From Batillaria attramentaria (Eukaryota; Mollusca; Gastropoda; Batillariidae), in assembly GCA_018292915.2 (NCBI GenBank), contig JACVVK020000017.1:202001-266000 (forward strand): a DNA stretch of 64,000 nt, written 5' to 3'. This document shows, in pieces, positions 63,535 through 64,000 of the stretch; the first letter of the stretch is position 1; every line of letters begins with the position of its first letter. Under the pieces are notes generated by a model. That model was given only the letters and a program-made list of their open reading frames with translations. It was not told where the DNA came from and did not search any database. Made by a program: the position numbers and the translations under genes.

Positions 63535-64000
63535 TGCGTGTGTGCGTGTGTGTGCGTGTGTCTGTGTCTGTTATGGGATTTCTGCAAAGTGTCTACCTTT
63601 TCCTCATTTCCCCAAATGATACACCTGCGTTAGTCCCATGTTCAGGCACATCATGACTGATATACATGTATATAATTAAGCTTGCCGTGCGCACGCGTGC
63701 ATGTGTGTGTGGTCTTTAATTTTTTTTTTTTCCTTTTCTTTTCTTCATTTTCTTCTATTTGATTTGCTTTCTTTTTGTAGTGTAGCAACGGTAAGTCTGA
63801 AAATGGCCTTTGTGTGCCTATAACTTCTTCAGTTGTAAAATAAAGGATCGTTATCGTTAGTTACCATATGTTATCATTTGTAAAATGGCTGAATCAGGAA
63901 TCAGGAATTTCTGTGCTTTGACTCATCACATATTTTTTTGTTTTGCGATTGTGGATAGATCCATCTCCCTCAAGATGTTGGTGACCTGTTCAAAGTGCGA
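20630..64000 (+). CDS. Giant DCX-PLAT protein, LOXHD1/RP1-like (gene-level; 3' end beyond window)
   Basis: The 52 exons join in phase into 2715 codons without a stop. Order: DCX1 (about 27-98), DCX2 (about 166-243), PLAT1-2 (284-545), a beta-trefoil-like segment (546-813), linker (814-855), PLAT3-4 (856-1107), acidic linker (1108-1295), PLAT5-8 (1296-1808), short linker, PLAT9-14 (1826-2646) and the start of PLAT15. DCX domains bind microtubules. PLAT arrays are known from LOXHD1 of hair-cell stereocilia, and tandem DCX from RP1 of the photoreceptor axoneme. I infer an axonemal or cortical scaffold. The start ATG is the first in frame before DCX1. I see no signal peptide or membrane helix, so it is cytoplasmic. 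The name could equally be LOXHD1-like or RP1-like; orthology cannot be settled here. Confidence 0.88.
21741..21966. repeat. Tandem duplication, about 118-bp unit
   Basis: CTAGATCTAGGGAGCGCTCT, CAGCTTTACTTACTTCCCCT and TGAGCGCATGTTTTCGGC occur twice, each copy ending in a (TA)n run. The function is unknown; it lies in intron 1 of the coding part. Confidence 0.9.
22438..22627 (+). CDS. DCX-PLAT exon 2: end of DCX2 and basic linker
   Basis: The acceptor TTATGCAG leads to [19 protein letters not shown] then ERF, the standard DCX ending. A Pro/Arg-rich linker ([14 protein letters not shown]) leads towards the first PLAT. The donor is ACTA|GTGAGT, phase 1. Confidence 0.9.
23075..23238 (+). CDS. 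DCX-PLAT exon 3: PLAT1 (type A), first half
   Basis: [33 protein letters not shown] and [11 protein letters not shown] form beta strands 1-4 of a PLAT sandwich. The phase runs 1 to 0; the same boundaries recur in the other type-A domains. The donor is GAT|GTAAGT. Confidence 0.9.
23239..26893. other. Long intron, no exon recognised
   Basis: The interval contains low-complexity sequence, a GA tract near 23622, a G-run near 24970, A-rich stretches at 26080-26140, and an inverted retroelement with a (CA)n tract at 26479-26845. I see no coding signal. Confidence 0.6.
26479..26845 (-). mobile_element. Inverted retroelement with (AAT)n tail and internal (CA)n
   Basis: An (AAT)n run is followed by AAGGGTATTTATGGCGCCCA and AGCTCAGGGCACATAC, resembling the tails at 31416 and 47703. 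A (CA)n tract (26583-26659) interrupts it. The element-like part resumes to about 26845. Confidence 0.6.
26894..27113 (+). CDS. DCX-PLAT exon 4: PLAT1, second half
   Basis: [40 protein letters not shown] and [20 protein letters not shown] complete the PLAT fold with its RW and RELP landmarks. The two strand blocks that are split by an intron in PLAT5, 7, 9 and 11 are joined in one exon here. The donor is CCAG|GTAGCT, phase 1. Confidence 0.9.
27243..27583 (-). mobile_element. Inverted, headless relative of the 510-bp SINE
   Basis: It shares GCCAGCTCCAGTGGTGG, GGTCCATATGGTTTGGG, GGGAAGCACCCCCAACGTCG and GTGGCAACAGCCTCCCCA with the complement of 1798-2307. The tRNA-like head is missing. Confidence 0.82.
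27697..28107 (+). mobile_element. tRNA-headed SINE, third family, full length
   Basis: The head GTCGGTGGTCTAGTGGTTAA and the B box GGGGTTCGAGTCCC are followed by a body (CACCACGTGATTGTAATGTG, GCGGCGCTTTGAGCCGATTC) and a (ATT)n tail. Body-only copies are at 33890, 37697 and 50836. Confidence 0.83.
28480..28631 (+). CDS. DCX-PLAT exon 5: PLAT2 (type B), first part
   Basis: [38 protein letters not shown] and VFKKGQ. AGTDA and GDxG are the hallmarks of the type-B domains. The donor is CAG|GTACTT, phase 0. Confidence 0.9.
29101..29179 (+). CDS. DCX-PLAT exon 6: PLAT2, second part
   Basis: [20 protein letters not shown] then HDGTNP. The motif EAVSLG...GHDG recurs in every type-B domain. The donor is CCAG|GTAACA, phase 1. 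Confidence 0.88.
29450..29531 (+). CDS. DCX-PLAT exon 7: PLAT2, third part
   Basis: [18 protein letters not shown] then [13 protein letters not shown] is a strand common to the type-B domains. The donor is CAA|GTAAGT. Confidence 0.88.
30165..30255 (+). CDS. DCX-PLAT exon 8: PLAT2 end
   Basis: [20 protein letters not shown] is the canonical last strand (WLDxGxDDxK..RE). It ends with [10 protein letters not shown] before the trefoil segment. The donor is AAT|GTAAGA, phase 0. Confidence 0.88.
30550..30679 (+). CDS. DCX-PLAT exon 9: start of beta-trefoil-like segment
   Basis: [38 protein letters not shown]. The run [11 protein letters not shown] recalls the repeated hairpin of beta-trefoil (FGF or fascin-type) folds and is unlike PLAT. 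The donor is GGAG|GTAAGG. Confidence 0.85.
31172..31275 (+). CDS. DCX-PLAT exon 10: beta-trefoil-like segment
   Basis: [20 protein letters not shown] then [15 protein letters not shown]. The pattern [13 protein letters not shown] is a trefoil-type repeat. The donor is CAT|GTGAGT, phase 0. Confidence 0.85.
31416..31600 (-). mobile_element. Inverted retroelement tail with (AAT)n
   Basis: (AAT)n is followed by AGACTTATAAGGCGCCTG and GCTCTAAGCGCTGTACAT, related to 26479 and 47703. The left extent is clear; the right end is an estimate. Confidence 0.5.
32005..32181 (+). CDS. DCX-PLAT exon 11: beta-trefoil-like segment
   Basis: [39 protein letters not shown] and [14 protein letters not shown] resembles the repeated c-x-F-x-V/L strand of fascin-type trefoils. 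A symmetric 59-codon exon with donor AAA|GTTAGT. Confidence 0.85.
32820..33035 (+). CDS. DCX-PLAT exon 12: second beta-trefoil-like unit
   Basis: [38 protein letters not shown] and [22 protein letters not shown] parallels CEFRLHV in the previous exon, suggesting an internal duplication of the fold. The donor is CAG|GTAAGA, phase 0. Confidence 0.86.
33176..33315 (+). mobile_element. Degenerate Arg-tRNA-type SINE
   Basis: The head is still readable (AAATGGTAGAGCGTTGGACT, GGTTCAAATCCTGGCTGGGA), and the body TGTCTTTGATATCACTCATA is preserved. It is an old copy. Confidence 0.75.
33636..33813 (+). CDS. DCX-PLAT exon 13: end of beta-trefoil-like segment
   Basis: [39 protein letters not shown] and [11 protein letters not shown]. 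With the preceding [11 protein letters not shown] this closely parallels an FGF-type trefoil (DGxVDGTRD ... LGM..KGE..P). The donor is GAGT|GTAAGT. Confidence 0.87.
33890..34122 (+). mobile_element. Third-family SINE, body and (ATT)n tail only
   Basis: ATTCCGAAATTTAAATAGCT, GCACCACGTGATTGTAATG and CTTTGAGCCGATTCATGAAA match the full copy at 27697. The tRNA head is missing. Confidence 0.83.
34486..34611 (+). CDS. DCX-PLAT exon 14: linker before PLAT3
   Basis: [20 protein letters not shown] then [19 protein letters not shown]. It is hydrophilic, with Pro/Lys-rich and SP motifs, and probably disordered. The donor is CTG|GTGAGA. Confidence 0.83.
34814..34878. repeat. (TG)n at the exon 15 acceptor
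   Basis: TG units with a few TC interruptions run to within four bases of the acceptor AG. Confidence 0.95.
34882..35045 (+). CDS. DCX-PLAT exon 15: PLAT3 (type A), first half
   Basis: [36 protein letters not shown] and [11 protein letters not shown]. The acceptor CACCAGCAG is a NAGNAG; the second AG drops one Ala and keeps the frame. The donor is AAG|GTAAAT. TG and CA repeats flank the exon. Confidence 0.88.
35069..35130. repeat. (CA)n after the exon 15 donor
   Basis: About 31 CA units beginning about 23 nt downstream of the donor. Confidence 0.96.
35463..35688 (+). CDS. DCX-PLAT exon 16: PLAT3, second half
   Basis: [40 protein letters not shown] and [19 protein letters not shown]. The strand blocks are joined as in exon 4. 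The donor is CCAG|GTCAGT, phase 1. Confidence 0.9.
35815..35982 (-). mobile_element. Degenerate Arg-tRNA-type SINE, inverted
   Basis: TTTAACATCCTTCTCCACCA, GATATCGAAGACAGGGCA and GCTGGGATTTGAACGCACA preserve body and B box. The head extends to GCCAGGAGAGCC on the minus strand. Confidence 0.8.
36325..36476 (+). CDS. DCX-PLAT exon 17: PLAT4 (type B), first part
   Basis: [39 protein letters not shown] and PFQRGQ. The donor is CAG|GTGAGC, phase 0. Confidence 0.9.
36804..36950. repeat. Two adjacent hairpins sharing a loop sequence
   Basis: Hairpin 1 (36804-36858) pairs TTCCCTATGGTACAATGA with TCATTGTACCACAGGGAA. Hairpin 2 (36859-36950) pairs AGATCTAGAGAGACACAAAC with its complement GTTTGTGTCTCTCTAGATCT, continuing to TTTATCTT. 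Both loops contain TGCA(A/G)TGAGTATCTTGCAC. They may be a nested or rearranged MITE. Confidence 0.85.
37136..37293 (+). CDS. DCX-PLAT exon 18: PLAT4, second part
   Basis: [39 protein letters not shown] and YIFPCNK. This combines the blocks that are two exons in PLAT2 (exons 6-7). The donor is CAA|GTGAGT. Confidence 0.9.
37697..37908 (+). mobile_element. Third-family SINE, body and tail only
   Basis: TTCCGAAATTTAAATAGCTG through GCTTTGAGCCGATTCATG and AAAGCGCCTATACAAT, then AAT/ATT repeats that end about 30 nt before the next exon acceptor. Confidence 0.83.
37939..37994 (+). CDS. DCX-PLAT exon 19: PLAT4 end
   Basis: [18 protein letters not shown], the last type-B strand, in 56 nt. The donor is AAGG|GTAGGT, phase 1. 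Confidence 0.87.
38607..38659. repeat. (CA)n microsatellite
   Basis: About 26 CA units within the long intron. Confidence 0.95.
39210..39388 (+). mobile_element. Arg-tRNA-type SINE, full length
   Basis: Starts GGGGAGCCGGGGTGGCCG and ends CACCCACCCACCCG. The target duplication CTCTCTTTTG flanks it at 39200-39209 and 39389-39398. Confidence 0.9.
39700..39772. repeat. (CA)n microsatellite
   Basis: About 36 CA units within the long intron. Confidence 0.95.
41633..41656 (+). CDS. DCX-PLAT exon 20: 24-nt microexon
   Basis: The acceptor TTATTCTGCAG and the donor TCAG|GTAAGA enclose ESESKPTS. It is symmetric (phase 1-1), so it can be included or skipped without frame change. The strong splice sites and matching phase support it despite its size. 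Confidence 0.72.
42150..42626 (+). CDS. DCX-PLAT exon 21: large acidic linker exon
   Basis: It encodes about 159 residues, strongly Glu/Asp-rich ([27 protein letters not shown]) and surely disordered, between PLAT4 and PLAT5. The length of 477 nt is divisible by three and both phases are 1, a cassette configuration. The donor GAAG|GTGAGA lies inside a longer open frame that would continue for 19 residues to TAA at 42685-42687, giving a possible alternative C terminus by retention. The acceptor is CTTGGCAG. Confidence 0.8.
43026..43117. mobile_element. TTAA-bounded MITE, family 2, copy 1 (92 bp)
   Basis: TTAACCCTGGTCATGCTGA at the left end, ACCACCAGGGTTAA at the right, and CTGAAAAAGC in between. 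The arms are only partly complementary. A collinear relative is at 58060-58146. Confidence 0.83.
43191..43373. mobile_element. TTAA-bounded short element
   Basis: TTAACCCTTTCA at the left end and TGAAAGGGTTAA at the right form exact 12-bp terminal inverted repeats including TTAA. The 183-bp interior is not palindromic. It is single copy here. Confidence 0.7.
44037..44099 (+). CDS. DCX-PLAT exon 22: linker before PLAT5
   Basis: [19 protein letters not shown]. Phase 1-1, so exons 20, 21 and 22 are three consecutive symmetric exons. The donor is AAAG|GTAAGC. Confidence 0.8.
45061..45224 (+). CDS. DCX-PLAT exon 23: PLAT5 (type A), first part
   Basis: [38 protein letters not shown] and [11 protein letters not shown]. 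The donor is AAG|GTCAGT. Confidence 0.9.
45699..45791 (+). CDS. DCX-PLAT exon 24: PLAT5, second part
   Basis: [20 protein letters not shown] then GAQWFLDK. Symmetric, phase 0-0. The donor is AAG|GTGAAG. Confidence 0.88.
46206..46338 (+). CDS. DCX-PLAT exon 25: PLAT5, third part
   Basis: [20 protein letters not shown] then [23 protein letters not shown] and RELP are present. The donor is CCTG|GTATGA. This 133-nt length recurs for the third exon of PLAT7, 9 and 11. Confidence 0.9.
46497..46587. repeat. (GT)n microsatellite
   Basis: About 45 GT units directly upstream of a SINE copy. Confidence 0.96.
46607..46780 (+). mobile_element. Arg-tRNA-type SINE, full length
   Basis: The near-duplicate flanks CAAACCTCTCCC (46595-46606) and CAAATCTCTCCC (46781-46792) mark the target duplication, with one mismatch. 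Confidence 0.88.
47006..47097. mobile_element. Perfect 92-bp palindrome, TTAA-bounded MITE (copy 2)
   Basis: Perfect arms of 46 nt around CCTA|TAGG, ends TTAACTCTTTGACGACG. Relative to copy 1 at 20236 each arm has four substitutions, and all are mirrored, so pairing is intact. It lies 25 bp upstream of exon 26. Confidence 0.92.
47123..47277 (+). CDS. DCX-PLAT exon 26: PLAT6 (type B), first part
   Basis: [38 protein letters not shown] and PFTRGK. The donor is AAG|GTGAGT. Confidence 0.9.
47703..47880 (-). mobile_element. Inverted retroelement tail with (AAT)n
   Basis: AATAATAATGATAATGAAGA, TTTTTATAGCGCCTAATCT and AAGAGCTCTAGGCGTTTTAC. Related to 26479 and 31416. The right end is approximate. 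Confidence 0.5.
48064..48224 (+). CDS. DCX-PLAT exon 27: PLAT6, second part
   Basis: [40 protein letters not shown] and VYFPCNR. The donor is ACAG|GTGAGG. Confidence 0.9.
49041..49114 (+). CDS. DCX-PLAT exon 28: PLAT6 end
   Basis: [20 protein letters not shown]. The acceptor is TTTCTCTCAG and the donor TCCA|GTAAGT. Confidence 0.88.
49438..49720. mobile_element. MITE-like element (copy 2, inverted relative to 8880)
   Basis: AGAAGTCGAGGTTAGGGG, GAAGCGGGTCCATTCCAGCA and GGGTTAGGCCCGTAGCCG are the reverse complement of copy 1 in the same order. Copy 1 has an A-rich middle where this one has T runs. Confidence 0.78.
49799..49968 (+). CDS. DCX-PLAT exon 29: PLAT7 (type A), first part
   Basis: [39 protein letters not shown] and [11 protein letters not shown]. 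The donor is GAG|GTACAT. Confidence 0.9.
50362..50446. repeat. (TG)n near the exon 30 acceptor
   Basis: About 42 TG units ending 38 nt before the acceptor. Confidence 0.96.
50485..50571 (+). CDS. DCX-PLAT exon 30: PLAT7, second part
   Basis: [20 protein letters not shown] then KAWHLEE. A symmetric 29-codon exon, the same size as exons 36 and 41. The donor is GAG|GTAAAT. Confidence 0.89.
50836..51033 (+). mobile_element. Third-family SINE, body and tail, old copy
   Basis: GAACTGGCCCTTCGCAACAC, GAGAGAATGCGTGTAATTCA and GGCGCTTTGAGCC with a (ATT)n tail. Confidence 0.75.
51160..51292 (+). CDS. DCX-PLAT exon 31: PLAT7, third part
   Basis: [20 protein letters not shown] then [16 protein letters not shown]. 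The donor is CCAG|GTAGGT. Confidence 0.9.
51780..51934 (+). CDS. DCX-PLAT exon 32: PLAT8 (type B), first part
   Basis: [38 protein letters not shown] and ASFKVGG. The donor is GGG|GTAAGG. Confidence 0.9.
52174..52387 (+). CDS. DCX-PLAT exon 33: PLAT8, remainder in one exon
   Basis: [38 protein letters not shown] and [20 protein letters not shown]. Blocks that are two or three exons in PLAT2, 4, 6 and 12 are fused here, so introns were lost in this domain. The donor is ATTG|GTATGT. Confidence 0.9.
52987..53037 (+). CDS. DCX-PLAT exon 34: short linker
   Basis: [18 protein letters not shown] 51-nt exon between PLAT8 and PLAT9. It enters with 1 base carried over and leaves one, so it is symmetric. 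The donor is AGCA|GTAAGA. Confidence 0.78.
53311..53480 (+). CDS. DCX-PLAT exon 35: PLAT9 (type A), first part
   Basis: [40 protein letters not shown] and [11 protein letters not shown]. The donor is AAG|GTCAGT. Confidence 0.9.
53515..53600 (-). mobile_element. Fragment of Arg-tRNA-type SINE
   Basis: TATCAAAGATGGGGCAATGA, GGAAAACACCAGCACAGA and a decayed tail; only the body's 3' part remains. Confidence 0.65.
53741..53827 (+). CDS. DCX-PLAT exon 36: PLAT9, second part
   Basis: [20 protein letters not shown] then GWHVDY. The donor is TAT|GTGAGT. Confidence 0.9.
54000..54132 (+). CDS. DCX-PLAT exon 37: PLAT9, third part
   Basis: [20 protein letters not shown] then [20 protein letters not shown] has become RECP. 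The donor is CCAG|GTAACC. Confidence 0.9.
54416..54655 (+). CDS. DCX-PLAT exon 38: PLAT10 (type B), most of domain
   Basis: [36 protein letters not shown] and [20 protein letters not shown]. Here the two type-B blocks that are usually separate exons are joined. GHDG is replaced by FEGKG. The donor is AGAG|GTATGA. Confidence 0.88.
55261..55386 (+). CDS. DCX-PLAT exon 39: PLAT10, end
   Basis: [20 protein letters not shown] then [24 protein letters not shown] replaces the usual RWLD. The donor is ACAG|GTACAT. Confidence 0.88.
55917..56146 (+). CDS. DCX-PLAT exon 40: PLAT11 (type A), first part with N-terminal extension
   Basis: An extra segment ([20 protein letters not shown]) precedes the usual start [20 protein letters not shown] and [15 protein letters not shown]. 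The exon is 60-66 nt longer than other type-A first exons. The donor is CAG|GTAAGT. Confidence 0.87.
56440..56505 (+). mobile_element. Retroelement tail ending in (ATT)n
   Basis: GATTGTAAGGCGCCCTGAAC, TTAAATACCCAT and (ATT)n. It is a short 3' end only. Confidence 0.5.
56679..56831 (+). mobile_element. Arg-tRNA-type SINE, 5'-truncated at the anticodon loop
   Basis: Starts CTTCTAATGCTCAGGTTG. The exact target duplication GCAGCTCCACC is at 56668-56678 and 56832-56842. The starting point matches the inverted copy at 3928 to within the base. Confidence 0.9.
57108..57194 (+). CDS. DCX-PLAT exon 41: PLAT11, second part
   Basis: [20 protein letters not shown] then SKWFLER. The donor is CGG|GTAAGA. 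Confidence 0.89.
57481..57613 (+). CDS. DCX-PLAT exon 42: PLAT11, third part
   Basis: [20 protein letters not shown] then [15 protein letters not shown]. The usual RWL is missing (DHNAKIE), a divergent end. The donor is CCTG|GTAAGA. Confidence 0.87.
57765..57915 (+). mobile_element. Very degenerate Arg-tRNA-type SINE
   Basis: CAGAGTGTTGAACTCTCATT, TTGCTGTCTGTTTCCTCATT and GTTGTGGAAAAGCATCCAC retain order and spacing of the family. It is the oldest-looking copy. Confidence 0.6.
58060..58146. mobile_element. TTAA-bounded MITE, family 2, copy 2 (87 bp)
   Basis: TTAACCCTGGTCTTGCTGAA, CTTATGCTGAAAAAGCCAT and CGACCAGGGTTAA parallel the copy at 43026-43117. Confidence 0.83.
58235..58389 (+). CDS. 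DCX-PLAT exon 43: PLAT12 (type B), first part
   Basis: [38 protein letters not shown] and PFQRGQ. The donor is CAG|GTCAGC. Confidence 0.89.
58658..58827 (+). CDS. DCX-PLAT exon 44: PLAT12, second part
   Basis: [38 protein letters not shown] and VVFSCNR. The donor is ACAG|GTTTGT, a weaker site. Confidence 0.88.
59022..59197 (+). mobile_element. Arg-tRNA-type SINE, full-length reference copy
   Basis: The cleanest copy. It starts GGGAGCCGGGGTGGCCGAAT, has TTGGACTTCTAATGCTCGGG and GAGTTCGTATCCCGGCTG, and ends CACCCACCCACCC. The exact target duplication GTCACATGACG is at 59011-59021 and 59198-59208. The anticodon-stem sequence TTGGACTTCTAAT is that of tRNA-Arg(UCU). Confidence 0.92.
59549..59649 (+). 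CDS. DCX-PLAT exon 45: PLAT12 end and linker
   Basis: [20 protein letters not shown] then [13 protein letters not shown]. The donor is TCAC|GTATGT, phase 1. Confidence 0.86.
60072..60259 (+). CDS. DCX-PLAT exon 46: PLAT13 (type A), first part
   Basis: The acceptor CATTGTAG is weak in pyrimidines. [39 protein letters not shown] and [10 protein letters not shown] follow. WCCWVK replaces the usual WxVxV start, so the first strand is divergent. The donor is GAT|GTGAGT. Confidence 0.82.
60664..61179. repeat. 86-bp minisatellite, six copies in 172-bp higher-order pairs
   Basis: GTGAGGAGTTAAGAGATACG, TACACCAGCAAGAAACAG, TAAGGAACTGCTAGTTACTG and TCTGCTAAAGGCAGTGTTC repeat every 86 bp. The base before each GTGAGG alternates A, G, A, G, A, G at the successive junctions, so the amplified unit is a dimer. 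It lies in intron 46. Confidence 0.95.
61295..61387 (+). CDS. DCX-PLAT exon 47: PLAT13, second part
   Basis: [20 protein letters not shown] then NPVWMVQQ. The donor CAG|GTTTGA is weak. Confidence 0.84.
61709..61990 (+). CDS. DCX-PLAT exon 48: end of PLAT13 fused to start of PLAT14
   Basis: [20 protein letters not shown] and [16 protein letters not shown] end PLAT13; [20 protein letters not shown] and [16 protein letters not shown] begin PLAT14. Everywhere else an intron separates the two domains, so this exon records loss of that intron. The donor is CAG|GTGTGT. Confidence 0.88.
62223..62371 (+). CDS. DCX-PLAT exon 49: PLAT14 (type B), second part
   Basis: [37 protein letters not shown] and HVFIWSK. 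The acceptor is ATTTGCAG and the donor CAA|GTGAGT. GHDG has become TKGPG. Confidence 0.85.
62632..62750 (+). CDS. DCX-PLAT exon 50: PLAT14 end and linker
   Basis: [20 protein letters not shown] then [17 protein letters not shown]. The RWLDxGxDD strand is not recognisable; placement rests on splice sites, phase and openness. The donor is AGTG|GTAAGA. Confidence 0.75.
62973..63023. repeat. (CA)n microsatellite
   Basis: About 25 CA units with one CG interruption. Confidence 0.95.
63273..63436 (+). CDS. DCX-PLAT exon 51: PLAT15 (type A), first part
   Basis: [37 protein letters not shown] and [11 protein letters not shown]. The donor GAG|GTAGTG runs straight into a long (GT)n tract. Confidence 0.88.
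63440..63560. repeat. (GT)n starting at the exon 51 donor
   Basis: GT units begin within three bases of the donor and continue with GC interruptions. Confidence 0.96.
63959..64000 (+). CDS. DCX-PLAT exon 52: PLAT15, second part (cut by window edge)
   Basis: The acceptor GTGGATAG leads to [14 protein letters not shown], matching the [10 protein letters not shown] block of type-A domains. It continues beyond the window. Confidence 0.82.
   Translation, partial: MHLPQDVGDLFKVR

Overview
The window is eukaryotic nuclear DNA from an animal, most likely a marine lophotrochozoan and quite possibly a mollusc. The grounds are many short GT-AG exons in long AT-rich introns, very dense dinucleotide microsatellites, several tRNA-headed SINE families, many hairpin MITE-like elements, and metazoan domain families. 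The species cannot be fixed from the sequence. Almost every long open frame is a shadow of a microsatellite or minisatellite; the real coding sequence is in small exons, which I placed by splice signals, reading phase and domain continuity.

Layout. 1-6150: no convincing gene; microsatellites, a 510-bp SINE with a 17-bp target duplication, a hairpin element with a duplicated right half, and one weak exon candidate. 6151-16103 (+): the last ten exons of a type I membrane protein (EGF, SEA, EGF, EGF, transmembrane helix, tyrosine-rich tail). Its 5' end lies outside what I can recognise. Its introns hold an 81-bp minisatellite of about 23 copies whose last copy supplies the real splice acceptor, plus SINEs and a hAT-like palindrome. 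16104 to about 17.5-17.8 kb: 3' UTR. 18.1-18.6 kb: GC-richer probable promoter and 5' UTR exon. 20630 to the right edge (+): one giant gene with 52 coding exons in the window.

The giant gene encodes two doublecortin (DCX) domains, then PLAT domains, a beta-trefoil-like segment, an acidic linker and more PLAT domains: 15 PLAT domains by the edge, the last one cut. The 52 exons sum to 8145 nt, exactly 2715 codons, with phase conserved at every junction; this is the main internal check on the model. The PLAT domains alternate between two subtypes, so the repeating unit is an A-B pair. By family knowledge, DCX domains bind microtubules and PLAT arrays (LOXHD1) are stereociliary or ciliary, while RP1 is a DCX protein of the photoreceptor axoneme. 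I infer a microtubule- or axoneme-associated scaffold that presents a long row of PLAT domains towards membrane or partner proteins. The two genes lie on the same strand but show no other functional link.

Mobile and structural DNA: a tRNA-Arg(UCU)-like SINE family with CACCC-rich tails (about 13 copies in both orientations, several with exact target duplications), at least two more tRNA-headed SINE families, a TTAA-bounded palindromic family with two perfect 92-bp copies, and a few other hairpin families. Functions are inferred from sequence; no transcript or database evidence was available.
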